64,000 nt of DNA from Psychrobacillus insolitus. GTDB lineage: Bacteria; Bacillota; Bacilli; Bacillales_A; Planococcaceae. The notes beneath the pieces are model-generated. The model was not told the DNA's origin and ran no database searches. It saw only the letters and a list, made by a program, of their open reading frames with translations. The DNA lies in the NCBI RefSeq assembly GCF_003254155.1, contig NZ_QKZI01000001.1:1364001-1428000 (forward strand). The letters run 5' to 3'. This document shows, piece by piece, positions 37,501-47,700 of the stretch. The position numbers and the translations under genes were made by a program. Each line of letters starts with the position of its first letter. The stretch's first letter is position 1.

Positions 37501-38007
37501 TTATTTAGTTTCTAAATTTTTCCATTCATTTTCTAACCAAGTATTGAATTCTGCACCTTTGTCGCCTTCGTATGCATCATACACATCAATGCGCATTCTT
37601 TTAAGCTTCGCAGCGAATTCTTCATAGGTATGATCTTTTGGTAAACTCTTTTTCACACGCAATAATATTTTAGAAGTACCTTTAATCATTTCAAACTTAG
37701 AACGCTTCGGTAACTCAACTTCTTCACCAAATGAAAGGAGAGATCGATAAGCTTCTTCTTGAATAGTAAAAACAGGATCATTTTGCAGACGTGTTTTTAA
37801 AATATCAATCACTTGGCTAGTATTATATTGCCCTAACTCTTCTACTGCTTTTAGTCTCGCTCTCCAGTTTCCGCTACGATTTGCTGCTTTTTTAAGTTCC
37901 TCATAATTTTCTGGTAACTCATTAGTAATAGTTTTTTTCAAGCATTCCAAACTCCTTCTATGTCTTTTTATCTTGAGATGATCGATTCTTTTTTTACTGT
38001 CACTCAT
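37501..38007 (-). CDS. HEAT-repeat domain protein
   Basis: A 168-aa cytoplasmic protein. Residues about 40-95 form two HEAT-like helical hairpins (NWRARLKAVEELGQYN, then VIDILKTRLQNDPVFTIQ, then EEAYRSLLSFG). The C-terminal part is acidic and helical, ending LENEWKNLETK. Such small HEAT proteins are common in Bacillales but have no assigned role. It is monocistronic. Confidence 0.8.
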   Translation of the reverse strand: MSDSKKRIDHLKIKRHRRSLECLKKTITNELPENYEELKKAANRSGNWRARLKAVEELGQYNTSQVIDILKTRLQNDPVFTIQEEAYRSLLSFGEEVELPKRSKFEMIKGTSKILLRVKKSLPKDHTYEEFAAKLKRMRIDVYDAYEGDKGAEFNTWLENEWKNLETK

Positions 38008-38093
38008 GTAAATCCGTTCTTCTCTATTCCACTAGTATATACTATTTAACGTAAATCTCCAAAATTTGCACAGTATATATGCAGACTCATTTT

Positions 38094-38130
38094 AAAACTG
38101 CTTCATCCACCTATATTGTGGATGAAGCAG
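38094..38130 (-). terminator. Strong hairpin after a gene remnant
   Basis: CTGCTTCATCCAC and GTGGATGAAGCAG form a perfect 13-bp stem with a seven-base loop, with TTTTAAAA on the minus side. It probably ended the transcript of the gene whose tail remains at 38151-38237. Confidence 0.65.
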
Positions 38131-38150
38131 CTTCCTTTTATTCTATCTGA

Positions 38151-38237
38151 TTATTTATCTTTTCCGTCATCTGTTTGTTCTTCATTGTATGGATAAAGAT
38201 CGTTTGTTGAGGAGATATTATAGTCTGTATCTATTCG
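38151..38237 (-). pseudogene. C-terminal tail of a lost gene
   Basis: A 28-codon frame (ISSTNDLYPYNEEQTDDGKD then stop) has coding-like composition, lies just before a terminator, but has no start codon or ribosome site and a stop directly upstream. It reads as the end of a deleted gene. The family is not recognised. Confidence 0.35.
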
Positions 38238-38257
38238 TTATTGGGAATATGTGGATA

Positions 38258-38296
38258 AGCGAGACAATCTTGCTCGCGAAAGCGACAATCCGAACA
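38258..38296 (+). repeat. Two 21-bp units of the GCGACAATC core
   Basis: GAGACAATC at 38261 and GCGACAATC at 38282 are 21 bp apart. This is the same core and step as at 21.25-21.30 kb, in the opposite orientation. Confidence 0.55.
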
Positions 38297-38311
38297 TAAT
38301 TTCATCCATAT

Positions 38312-38366
38312 AAAAAAAGAAGCACAGGGAAAAGGGGCTTTGCCACTTTCTCTGTGCTTCCTTTTT
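38312..38366 (-). terminator. Terminator of brxC
   Basis: AAGCACAG-a-GAAA pairs with TTTC-c-CTGTGCTT; it is followed on the minus strand by CTTTTTTT. Confidence 0.85.
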
Positions 38367-38402
38367 ATTTAACCAACGTTCATCTGTTCATGCTTACCAA
38401 GA

Positions 38403-38732
38403 TCAAACAGATGCTACAGCTTTACCTAAACTATCCACAGTAATTTGATGATGAGAAGTATTCCACACTGCTTTTCCATCTTTTAATAAAAATGCTTGTG
38501 GTGACTGATGTTGAATGCCTATGTCATCTGCAATTTCTAGTGAGATTGGTCGACTTTCAATTACTTTTACTAAATATTTTTTGACACTCGAATCGAAGCT
38601 ATCATACTCTGCATATGCTTTTGCACTTATTGGACATGTTGTGCTATGTTTAAGCACTAATGCAGACTGCTCAGTATTAGCTAAAACTTCTTTCCATTGA
38701 TCCATTGATGTTATCTCTGTATAATTTGTCAT
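38403..38732 (-). CDS. brxC: Monothiol bacilliredoxin BrxC (YtxJ)
   Basis: A 109-aa thioredoxin-fold protein of the YtxJ/BrxC family that removes bacillithiol from protein mixed disulfides. The active site is TCPIS (Cys then Ser) in KHSTTCPISAKAY, and the later QHQSPQAFLLKDGK contains the cis-Pro loop. It implies that this organism makes bacillithiol. ATG 38732 follows AAGGA at eight bases; the ATG at 38741 touches that site. It is monocistronic. Confidence 0.92.
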   Translation of the reverse strand: MTNYTEITSMDQWKEVLANTEQSALVLKHSTTCPISAKAYAEYDSFDSSVKKYLVKVIESRPISLEIADDIGIQHQSPQAFLLKDGKAVWNTSHHQITVDSLGKAVASV

Positions 38733-38820
38733 TTCTATCATCCTTCCAAAGCTGTTTCTTTTATTATGAAGAAACTGGAACGTTTATGCACGTATCATGA
38801 ACTGGAACGACTACTTTCTA

Positions 38821-39048
38821 TCAACGAATATACTTATGAAAAATAGCTTGATCAAAAACAGCTATATACTCTTTCAGTTCACCAGGTGCAAAATAAAAAA
38901 CAGAATCATGTTGCATCCCGCCAACTGTTCGATGATAATCGAGGACACAAATATTAACCGCTCCGTCTTTCTGTAGTCGACGTATCATATATTCAGTATA
39001 CTGATCAAATCCTAAAACTACATGGATAGGTGTGTTAATCAATTCCAT
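38821..39048 (-). CDS. 75-aa hypothetical protein
   Basis: ATG 39048 has AGGAG seven bases upstream, which favours it over ATG 39078. The product is a compact alpha/beta-like sequence (PIHVVLGFDQYTEYMIRRL, then CVLDYHRTVGG, then FYFAPGELKEY). No family was recognised. It is monocistronic between brxC and yuiD. Confidence 0.7.
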   Translation of the reverse strand: MELINTPIHVVLGFDQYTEYMIRRLQKDGAVNICVLDYHRTVGGMQHDSVFYFAPGELKEYIAVFDQAIFHKYIR

Positions 39049-39167
39049 GTTACTTCTCCTAACTGATTCTAAAATCATCTAATATTTATGAACTTTTATG
39101 CTATTAGTTACATTTTATCAGAATCAGTACATAGATTGAAAGTTTCTATGTAAATATTTATAAAACA

Positions 39168-39206
39168 AACAAAAACCCCCGTAATCCCAGAACAGGATCA
39201 CGAGAA
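39168..39206 (-). terminator. Terminator of yuiD
   Basis: CTCGT-g-ATCC pairs with GGGAT-t-ACGGGG and is followed on the minus strand by TTTTTGTTTG. Confidence 0.75.
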
Positions 39207-39212
39207 TTTTAC

Positions 39213-39716
39213 TTATTTACGCGTATGTTTATACTTAGGCTGTTTTCTTTCATCATTCTCAATCTTAGCTGAAATAAGTCCTAACACAACACCTAAAATA
39301 GAACCCGCAATCACTTCTACTGGCTGATGTCCAAGTAGTTCTTTTAGTTCTCCCTCACGCTGTACATACTCAAAACTCGGAAAATTTCCTGAAAGGGTAG
39401 CAATATTATCTTCCAAATCATTTACCAGCTGCGCAATTTCTCCCGTATGACGTCTGATTCCCTGCGCATCATACATAACAATTATGCCAAACATTGTAGC
39501 AAGTGCAGTTTCCGTATGGCGTGCACCTTTATTCGCAGCTACATACGATGCAAGCGCTGAAACACCCGCTGAATGCGAACTTGGCATACCACCTGTCGTA
39601 AATGCCTGTTTAATATCCCATTCACCAGTGAGCTTTTTGTGTGTTAATATCTTTAATCCTTGCGCAATACCGATGGCAGAAAGTGCAGTTACAATACCTC
39701 TATTCATCTTTTGCAT
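39213..39716 (-). CDS. yuiD: YuiD-type divergent PAP2 family membrane protein
   Basis: A 167-aa member of the DUF212/YuiD family, distantly related to PAP2 phosphatases. The family signature GGMPSSHSAGVSALA is present (about 42-56), then MYDAQGIRRHTGEIA and LGHQPVEVIAGSILGVVLG near the end. These motifs mimic the lipid phosphatase core, but activity is not established. GGAGG seven bases upstream fixes ATG 39716. Confidence 0.92.
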   Translation of the reverse strand: MQKMNRGIVTALSAIGIAQGLKILTHKKLTGEWDIKQAFTTGGMPSSHSAGVSALASYVAANKGARHTETALATMFGIIVMYDAQGIRRHTGEIAQLVNDLEDNIATLSGNFPSFEYVQREGELKELLGHQPVEVIAGSILGVVLGLISAKIENDERKQPKYKHTRK

Positions 39717-39795
39717 ATTTTCCCCTCCAAAACATCGAATAATTTTTATGTACCCTTATCTATTAGTTACCCTTTTATGAAAAAACTAATCGGAA

Positions 39796-40464
39796 TTACT
39801 TCACTTTTTTATTCAAAAAAACAGGAGAAAAAATATAATCTCCATTAGTTACTGTCTCACCAATTTCAATAGGTATTCGTTCAGAAAAAATTGGCCCATC
39901 TACTATAATTGTATGAAACTCTCCGTTTTCTCCACACGAATCAATTCCCGCTGCTTCAAGCTCCTCGACTAACTCTTTCGTAAACTTTTTCCCAACATAC
40001 TTTTCTGATAACATCGTTGTGTTCACTACTACAATCCAAGCCTCAAAACCAGCGTCCAACAACTCGGCAACTACCGCTCGGCGAGGTTCTTGCCACAGAG
40101 GATGTACAGCAATAATATCTGATTTTGCACAAGTTTTCTGTACCCATTCCAAATGTCCTTCCAGATCAATATCACCAAATACACCGTGTGTGATTCCTTC
40201 ATTTCGGCATTCATCCATCGCTTGGATAAACTCTCCCTCGTACGAATTCCAACTTGCATCTTTTATTAGTAAAGGTATCCCAAGGTGCTCCGCTTGTGCT
40301 TGTACAACTTCGCGTGGTAGAGCATGTGACTTGGAAATCTCGCCACCTTCTTCAAACATCGTCAAAATCTTTTTAGGAATCATTCCTAATTTCATCGCAC
40401 GATAATAAGCCATCGCCGAATCCTTCCCACCACTCCAAGACATTACGAAAGATGCATCTTTCAT
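39796..40464 (-). CDS. Dph6-like ATP-binding (PP-loop) protein
   Basis: A 222-aa ATP-pyrophosphatase family protein of the MJ0570/diphthine-ammonia ligase group. The PP-loop SWSGGKDSAMAYY lies at about 9-21; other family stretches are GVFGDIDLEGHLEW, HPLWQEPRRAVV and SCGENGEFHTIIVDGP. Bacteria lack diphthamide, so the true substrate is unknown; an amidation or thiolation reaction is plausible. It is monocistronic. Confidence 0.88.
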   Translation of the reverse strand: MKDASFVMSWSGGKDSAMAYYRAMKLGMIPKKILTMFEEGGEISKSHALPREVVQAQAEHLGIPLLIKDASWNSYEGEFIQAMDECRNEGITHGVFGDIDLEGHLEWVQKTCAKSDIIAVHPLWQEPRRAVVAELLDAGFEAWIVVVNTTMLSEKYVGKKFTKELVEELEAAGIDSCGENGEFHTIIVDGPIFSERIPIEIGETVTNGDYIFSPVFLNKKVK

Positions 40465-40658
40465 CTATTACCACACTCCTTTTATATAACTACTTAGCAT
40501 AAGTTATCTTCCTTATGAGAGTCAAGAACATATAGAAACTTAGGTAAAAAACATCCTCTCTAGTACAAGTCATAATTTATATCCTATTCTTCCCCAGTTT
40601 AAAAATCTCCTTGCACGCACAAGCTATTTGTAAAAGCGAGAGAAGGGAGAAATACTTT

Positions 40659-40961
40659 GTGAATTTTAACCGTTTTCATGCGGTTTCACTTCTTTTATTA
40701 CTTGCCATATTTGACTCCCTGTTTACCGATTTTGGCATAAGAAACAATCATATATCAGAAGCAAATCCTTTAATGCGTTATTTGTACGGGACAAGTGTTC
40801 CTGCGTTTTATTTAATAAAAATTGCTCTTCCTCTTTTATTAATATTAATTCTCACGAAAATAGAAGTAAAAAAATATTTAAATCTTTTAATTGGCGGAAC
40901 CGTTGCTCTGTATGTACTTATTCTTTTCCAACACATTTTTTGGATGACAATTATTTTGTAA
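40659..40961 (+). CDS. DUF5658-type small membrane protein
   Basis: A 100-aa protein with three hydrophobic segments (about 8-20, 45-65, 72-95). It has the pattern of DUF5658 proteins: LLLLLAIFDSLFTDFG then EANPLMRYLY. GTG 40659 with GGGAG nine bases upstream is chosen; the ATG at 40611 has no ribosome site. No function is known. It is convergent with lytH. Confidence 0.8.
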   Translation: MNFNRFHAVSLLLLLAIFDSLFTDFGIRNNHISEANPLMRYLYGTSVPAFYLIKIALPLLLILILTKIEVKKYLNLLIGGTVALYVLILFQHIFWMTIIL

Positions 40962-40990
40962 AAAAAAGAACGGCCAAATAGCCGCTCCAG
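40962..40990 (-). terminator. Terminator of lytH
   Basis: GAGCGGC pairs with GCCGTTC (one G-U) across a TATTTG loop and is followed on the minus strand by eight T. Confidence 0.85.
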
Positions 40991-40991
40991 C

Positions 40992-41987
40992 CTATTTTTT
41001 CTTCGCATTTCTTTCTTCCTGCTCCCACCTTACTAATGAAGGATAGGGATTATATGCCCACTCAATTCTGCCGTTGTATTTATACATACCGTAGTGAAGA
41101 TGCGGGGCAAACTTACCTGACGTTCCTTCTTTACCATATCCAGAGCTGCCCACATAACCAATTACGGTCCCCATTTCAATAATATCCCCTTCTTTAATTT
41201 CCTTATTAAACCCGGAAAGATGTGCATAATAATGGTACGTATTATGAATGTCTCGGATACCAACTCGCCAACCGCCAAAGTCATTCCAGCCCATCGTTTC
41301 CACTAAACCATAAGTTGTCGACTTAACCGGCACGCCATATGAAGCAAATAAATCCGTGCCCTCATGCATTCGACGTCCACCCCAGCCACGACTAACACCC
41401 CAAGTACTGCGATAACTAAAATCAGCTTGAAGCGCCAGTGGAAAAGCATTTTCATCTAAATTAAGCGTTTCAAATTCTTTATAAATTTTTGCAATCGTCA
41501 TTATCTGTTTAACAGAAGCATCTCGATCGTAATAACTCTTTAATGCACGTTCAAAATCTTTTTCAGTCGATCCAAACCGCGTTAAATATTCCGACATCGT
41601 TAACATGACATCATCATCATTAGCCCTGTCAGCCTTGCCATCTAGATTTCCATCGGAGCCATTCCCATCAAAAAATAGGATGGAAGTGAAATCGGTATCA
41701 TCCTTCATCGGATTCAAAGCTCCCGTCCAAAAATCATCCGTAAATTGAATAGCTATAGTTCCCTCTCGTTCGGGAATATCATCTCGAGCTTGGGCAATAT
41801 TACGTTCATACTGATCCACAGCAGCCAAGTAATACCAGGGCAAAATATGACTCGAATAGTTAATATAATAATCCATTCGCTCTTCTAAAACTTGTTCTCT
41901 CGTTGGCTCTTCTGCTGCCGAAACAACGGAGGCAAAAAGAAAGAAACATACACTTGTGAAAACCATTAAATGAAGCTTTAATTTCAA
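40992..41987 (-). CDS. lytH: LytH-type M23 peptidase of spore cortex maturation
   Basis: A 331-aa secreted M23 metallopeptidase. In B. subtilis LytH is an L-Ala-D-Glu endopeptidase that produces single L-Ala side chains in cortex peptidoglycan. A signal peptide opens the protein (to about SAA, 25). The peptidase domain (about 195-310) has metal ligands in RMHEGTDLFA and HLHYGMY, with YGLVETMGWNDFGGWR between. TTG 41987 after AAGGTGG gives a clean signal peptide; the GTG at 41999 is less well placed. It supports a spore-forming host. Confidence 0.9.
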   Translation of the reverse strand: MKLKLHLMVFTSVCFFLFASVVSAAEEPTREQVLEERMDYYINYSSHILPWYYLAAVDQYERNIAQARDDIPEREGTIAIQFTDDFWTGALNPMKDDTDFTSILFFDGNGSDGNLDGKADRANDDDVMLTMSEYLTRFGSTEKDFERALKSYYDRDASVKQIMTIAKIYKEFETLNLDENAFPLALQADFSYRSTWGVSRGWGGRRMHEGTDLFASYGVPVKSTTYGLVETMGWNDFGGWRVGIRDIHNTYHYYAHLSGFNKEIKEGDIIEMGTVIGYVGSSGYGKEGTSGKFAPHLHYGMYKYNGRIEWAYNPYPSLVRWEQEERNAKKK

Positions 41988-42092
41988 GCCAATTACCACC
42001 TTTTTTTGAGTCTAACATTAGATTTCCCACTTTTTTATGAATCATGAATTGTAAATTTTGTTTTTTATGTATGCGTGCCAGTCATTCAAACA

Positions 42093-42127
42093 TGAAAAAA
42101 TGCTATTCCGAAGTGGAATAGCATTTA
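42093..42127 (-). terminator. Terminator of the zinc-ribbon membrane protein
   Basis: AAATGCTATTCC pairs with GGAATAGCATTT and is followed on the minus strand by TTTC. An ATGCGTGCC repeat copy lies at 42070. Confidence 0.88.
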
Positions 42128-42142
42128 AATTCTGCATGCTAG

Positions 42143-43602
42143 TTACTCAGCTATTTCATTGAATGTGTATATTTCCTTGTCTGTAACAACTTCAAATGGC
42201 GTTAGTTCCACTAACTTTCCATTAATAGTTGAATGATGATTCAATCCTTCATCACTGAATCGATACATTTCAATTGTTTTTACTCTATTACCTGTTTCAT
42301 AGAATAACTCCATCCAACCGTCTTGATCAATATCATAAATGTATAGAATAGGTGCGCTCTCTGCTAATAATGTAATAGGAATGCTTAATTCTTCAAAATC
42401 AATGGTAATCTCGACATTTTCATTCATATTGCTGTTACTTTCTTCTGGACCACCTATTAAATTGACTGTTTCTAAAGTTCCATCATTGTTTATATCTATT
42501 TCTTCTGATACTAAAAAATCAAACATTTCTGGTGCCTCTAGGGTAATGTAATTATATATATTTGTGGTAAAAGCTTGTTGCATTTGTTCTTCCTCTACGT
42601 ATGTTACTTCATCAATTTCACTTCCAAAAAACTTCCAACCATCATTTTGCCATCTCAGTGTATGTACTACACTTGCTTTATTATCGCGGAAGTCCTCTCC
42701 TTCAATAAGTGTAGTAGTTTGGGTTACACGAACTTTTACTTCTTGGTCTGATATCGATAGAAATTCATCAACACTAATTTCATAGGATAAATCATAACTA
42801 TTTATTAGATCTCTTACCATTTGTTCTGTTTGGATATACGATGATTGGTCATCATCTATATATACCATTAACATATAATCATCTAAATTTTCATCTTCAA
42901 GTGCCTGCACGTTCTTTTCGATAAGATCAATAATTTCAACTTCAATATCAGTTTGTTTTTTTCTGTTGTTGCAATTTGTTGAATCGCAGAATCTACATTT
43001 TTTGTTTCGGAGTGATCATTAAACGTAGGAATAAAAGTAAAAATACCCAATGCTATTAGCACATATCCAACCAATAACCCAACAGCCACCAAAACCCCTA
43101 GCCAGCTTCCACCGCCACGTATTTTAATTTCTTCTTGCAATATGTCATTATCATTATTGTTCATTTCCATACTTTCACGAATTTTCTTTAGCGCATGTTG
43201 CCTGTAAAGATTATTACCTGAAATCCCAAGAGTAACTGCAACTGCAATTCCAATTACATTATTAAGTACCGTATCATCTATTCCCAAAATTGAAACAGCT
43301 AGATCTATTATTAAAAATATCCCCAAAAATAGAAAGATATATTTGTACATTTTTCGATAGCCTAACCAAAGAAATGCCAGAAAAAATGCAGCCCAATTCC
43401 AGGAGTTTTTGCCTTTAGTCCATTTTTGTAAGTAATAATCCTGCTTTTTTTCTCCAATAAATAATCTGAGTAAATGCTCTTCGTTTTTTTCCTGAGTAAT
43501 GTTTTCAACTGACGGCTCACTCTTTACAGTAACCTTCTTCCCACATGCTTTGCAAAAGTTGTCACCCTCTTCTAAATCAGAACCACATTTAATACAGAAC
43601 AA
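42143..43602 (-). pseudogene. Zinc-ribbon membrane protein gene split by a -1 frame change
   Basis: Two overlapping frames form one protein of about 486 aa. Frame 1 starts at TTG 43602 (GGGGG upstream) with a zinc ribbon (CIKCGS, CKACGKK), a DUF2628-like hydrophobic block (SWNWAAFFLAFLWLGYRKMY) and a membrane anchor, and stops at 42883. Frame 2 continues KQTDIEVEIIDLIEKNVQA and runs through an extracytoplasmic domain to 42143. The frame change falls at a seven-A run that reads A AAA AAC at 42961-42955, the canonical -1 slippery heptamer. It could be a programmed frameshift, a natural loss of one A, or a sequencing error; no stimulatory hairpin was seen. The architecture resembles TcaA-like proteins. 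Confidence 0.75.
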
Positions 43603-43699
43603 TAACTGTCCCCCTTTTAAAACATAATTCAAGTGACTAATAAATTTCAGCCACTCCTCTCTTACAATATTCCAAAACAATCTACTTAATTCAACAATA

Positions 43700-43730
43700 T
43701 AAAAAAATGACTGCTCAATGAACAGTCGAT
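43700..43730 (-). terminator. Terminator of the class C26 amidotransferase gene
   Basis: GACTGTT pairs with GAGCAGTC (one G-U) and is followed on the minus strand by ATTTTTTT. Confidence 0.85.
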
Positions 43731-43740
43731 AAATACTTCA

Positions 43741-44442
43741 TTACTTTTTTGATGCTCCGATAAATGCCTTAAAAATATTCTCCGACACCCGATCATTCTT
43801 CGCGATTAAACTCTCTGGATGCCATTGTAAACATAGTACAAATTTATGTGTGTTGCTTTCAATTGCTTCGATAATTCCATCACTTGCAGTAGCTGAAATA
43901 CTGAATCCATTTGGAACATTTCGGTTCGCTTGATGGTGAAAACTGTTCACTTTAAACTTATCGGTTTGTGCAATTTTTTCTAAAAGACTGCCTTTCTTAA
44001 CCTGCACAAAATGAGATAAGTGGGAGCGATGAGCTTTTTGATCATGCTGCAAAAGTTCATGATTTATTTGAGCGTAAATATCCTGATACATATCCCCACC
44101 AACTGCGATATTCACAATCTGCGCGCCTCTGCAAATACCTAAAATCGGCTTGTTTATTTCAAGCATTTTTTGAATAAGGGCAAGCTCAAACACATCTCGT
44201 TCAGGAATAACATTTCCCAACTTCGGATGAGGCTCTTCGCCAAATAGAGTCGGATCAATATCTCCGCCACCAGTTAAAAGCAAGCCATCTAGTAGCTCCG
44301 CCATCGTACTTGCTGCATCTTCTTCCACATTAGGTAATATGAGAGGAACTCCACCAAACTTAGTGACTGAATAAATATTTTCCAAAGGCACAGAAAGATG
44401 ATTCTCTTTAATATTGGACGAAATACCGATAATTGGTTTCAT
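43741..44442 (-). CDS. Class C26 gamma-glutamyl hydrolase (PuuD-like)
   Basis: A 233-aa class I glutamine amidotransferase-fold hydrolase of the gamma-Glu-GABA hydrolase family. The catalytic Cys lies in ILGICRGAQIVNIAVGG, the His-Glu pair in CLQWHPES; LLLTGGGDIDPTLFGEEP and INHELLQHDQ are family marks. It hydrolyses gamma-glutamyl amides, for example in putrescine use, but no other polyamine genes are adjacent. AGGAAAGAGGAAT precedes the ATG. Confidence 0.9.
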   Translation of the reverse strand: MKPIIGISSNIKENHLSVPLENIYSVTKFGGVPLILPNVEEDAASTMAELLDGLLLTGGGDIDPTLFGEEPHPKLGNVIPERDVFELALIQKMLEINKPILGICRGAQIVNIAVGGDMYQDIYAQINHELLQHDQKAHRSHLSHFVQVKKGSLLEKIAQTDKFKVNSFHHQANRNVPNGFSISATASDGIIEAIESNTHKFVLCLQWHPESLIAKNDRVSENIFKAFIGASKK

Positions 44443-44533
44443 ATGATTCCTCTTTCCTCCAGGAAATTTTCATTTATAAAATTATATGTTTAGTTTTCGG
44501 AAAAATCTTTTTTTTTGGATTTTGTTTTGTTCG

Positions 44534-44660
44534 ACCGGGGGTTTTGTGGAACTCAGAAGTGTTTCGGTGGAACCCAAATGACTTTTGGTGGAACTCAGGG
44601 AGGTTTTAGTGGAACTCACATGTTCTTTTGTGGAACTCATGGCTGTTTCAGTGGAATTCG
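44534..44660 (+). repeat. Six-unit 21-bp array of the GTGGAACTC core
   Basis: GTGGAAC or GTGGAAT occurs six times with an exact 21-bp step. The unit is the core, then about eight variable bases, then a T-rich stretch. The core differs from the CGCAAGRTC arrays, but the step and layout are the same. The minus-strand open frame across it repeats SSTK-like heptads and has no ribosome site. Confidence 0.88.
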
Positions 44661-44669
44661 CAGTAATTA

Positions 44670-44717
44670 GCATGATAAAAGCCGCTTCTGGTTTAACAGC
44701 AGAAGTGGCTTTTATCA
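44670..44717 (-). terminator. Terminator of the large nuclease gene
   Basis: GATAAAAGCC-a-CTTCTG pairs with CAGAAG-c-GGCTTTTATC. The T run is part of the stem, so it is effective mainly on the minus strand. Confidence 0.72.
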
Positions 44718-44721
44718 ATTT

Positions 44722-47700
44722 TTAGTTCCAAATAGCGTTTGCCCATTGTGGGTTGTCGATGAATGGGTTTCGGTTGCCTTGCCATTCTTGGATTACGTTG
44801 TTTCTGTTTTGTTCGAATTCATCTACTGGGTCTAGTTCGTTCCATTCTAATAGGACCGATAGTTTTCCGTGGTATGGGTTGCTGCCGTTGTTTACTTGGT
44901 CGTTTAGTTCTAGGTCGATGCTATCTCCTTGTTCGTAGCGTGTTGCCATGTAGAAAAGGATTCTTGCTACGTCGCCTTTTACGTTTGTTGGTGGTTCGAA
45001 TGAGTCTCCGTCTTTTTTACATTCAGAGCAGTTTGTTACTGTGCTTCCGCCGTAATCGAAGTCTAAGTTTCCTCTAGAGTTGTTTACTTGTACGTCTGTT
45101 GGGCGTAGGTTGTGGATATCTGTTCCTGTTCCTGTGCTGTCACCAAAATTCCCGTGGGATTTTGCCCATGTGTGTTCGCGGTTCCAGTCTCCTACATCGC
45201 CGCCGTTTAGTGTTTCAGAGCGTGATATGCCTGAGTAGAATAGGATGACGTTGTTTGGGTTATTTGGGTCTTCGTCTGTTTCACGAAGTGCTTCCCATGC
45301 TGTGCTGTATGTTAGTTCTGTATGGTCATCGATGATTTCATGTAGCGCTTTTTTTAGTGATTGTCCTTCTTTACCAACCACATCTTTGTAATAAGTAGTT
45401 AGTTCTTCGTTGTTTTCATCTAAGAAAGAAGGACCCTCTAAAGGGGCCCCTTTCGTGTCTGTTAATGTTATTGTTTCTGCACTTACTCCGTTGATGTATT
45501 CAATTACTTGAATGTTTTCGGCACCTTTAATTTCTTTTACGTTCGTGCCGTCGATGATTACTTTTTGTACGTTTGTTCCTTTGAAGTCGATGATTGCATC
45601 TGCTTCAGAAGGTTTCAGTGTTACTGTAGTTGTTTCGAAGCCTGCTCCTAAGAACTCAGCATATTTTGCTCCAGTAAAGACAATTCCTTCTGTGATTACT
45701 GATTGATCATCTAGAGTAATCGAAACACTTGGTTTGCTAAGTGTTAATTTTTTCGTTGTAAGCTTTTTAATGTTGTATGTTTTTTCAGCTTCAATTGGTG
45801 TTACCACTTCATCTTCAGCTAATAGATCAATTTGTACTAGTACTGGGTCGTGGTCAGATGCACGGCCTTGAGATGCTAAGTAGTTTGCGTTGATGTGAAT
45901 CATGTCTACACTTGTGTGATCACTCAAGTTATTTGTTACTAGAATATGGTCTAGTACTTGGTTATTTCCTTGGTAGAAGTAAGAGAAACGGTCTGCTGCT
46001 GGTACTAAATCTACCATATTCGTTAATTGGTCGCCTTTAAGTGTATCCATAACAGGTGTGAATTCGAAGTCATTCATATCACCAGCTACGACAACATTTA
46101 AGTTAGGATTTTTTGCTAATCCATCTTGGATGAATTTGTTAATCGTTGTAGCTAGTCCAAGGCGTTCTGCTTCTGATCCTAAGAATGGAGGTTGGTTTTT
46201 ACCGAATAATGGTTCATCTCCACCTTTTGAATTTAAGTGAGCTCCGATAACGACAACTCTTTCTCCTTTGAATTCGAATTCAGCTACTACAGGTTTACGT
46301 GTATCCGTAAAGTTAGCTGGCTCGATTACTCCAGGGTTAAGTACTAAGTTACCTGATTCGTTCCAAGTGTTTGCTGCTGTTGCTGCTCCTTTAGTTCCTT
46401 CTACTAGGCTAACGCGTTCTGGGTTGTATAAGTATCCTACGCGGATATTAGCGCCTGGTGCTCCGCCGTTTGTGTTATTTACTGGTGCAACATCTGTCCA
46501 TGCATATGTTGGGCCATCAGCTGCAATGATTGCTGCAATAAGGCGTTCATAGCTTCCTGTTGCATCACTGCTACCAGAATCCGTTTCGCCATCTGTATCT
46601 TGTACTTCTACTAAAGTAATGATGTCAGGTGATTTCATATTTGTCACAAATGATTTAGCGATTTTTTCTACTTTTTCATCTGATGTGTTCGCTGTATTTG
46701 TCGAGAAATTTTCTACGTTATATGCAGCTACTGTTAGTTTGTCTTCTAGTGGTTGAATCGTTGTTACATCTGGCGTTCTGTCTAAACGAGTAATTAATGG
46801 TAAACTGCTTTCTTCTGCTAGTAATTTGAAGTTGCTGTTTCCGTAAGAAATAACTCCGACAGTATCACCAGTGAAATAATCACCTGAGTTTGTAATGTAG
46901 TTGTTGTTATTAATATCTAAAAATACTTTTTCTGGGTTGTAATCATCTTTGGCAATGTTCAATCCACCCAGTTCATTGAATTCATTGTTTGTTGTGTTTT
47001 CAGCAACGATTGGAATATCTCCACTGTATGGTGTTCCAATTACTTTTGCATTTGGGAATGAAACTCGCATAAATTCTACTGATTCCCAGAAGTCAATTCC
47101 ATCTTCTAACGGGTCAAATGATGTTAGTTTATCATTGTCGATTATTTTGTTTGGCGGAATAACATCTACCCCAACAACTAATGGTGCAGGTAGTGCTGCT
47201 GTTCCATTTATTGCTACTGTTGTTGCTTTAATACGTGTAGTTGTTAAGTTTGTACCAGAGCCATTTTCTTCTACAGTTCCTGCTACCGTTACTTTATCGC
47301 CTACATTAACACCGTGAGTTGATTTGTTTACTTGAATCGCTTCTGATGTTGTGTTATCTGCATCGGCATTATCGATGTCTTGCATAACAAAGTTTGTTCC
47401 ATCAATTTTATGCGTTACAACACCTGTAATATCTTTCACTGATGCTCCCACATATGATGAAGTATGATCATTTCCTTGAATATCACGGATTGTTACGCCT
47501 TCAGCTTTCACAATTGTGTACGTAAAGCTAAATGCTTCACTAGTCGTTTCGCTTGTTACTGCAATTGCTTTAATAGTAGTTGTTTCTGTAAGGCTGATTG
47601 GTTCTACATATCTTGTACTTGATGTAGTTGGTGTTGAACCGTCAAGTGTGTAATAGATTGTCGCGTTTTCTACTCCTGATGCAAGTTCAATTTTAGTATT

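Noticed and set aside
44482-44718. 78-aa minus-strand frame with SSTK repeats
   Set aside because: Falls on the GTGGAAC array and terminator; no ribosome site.
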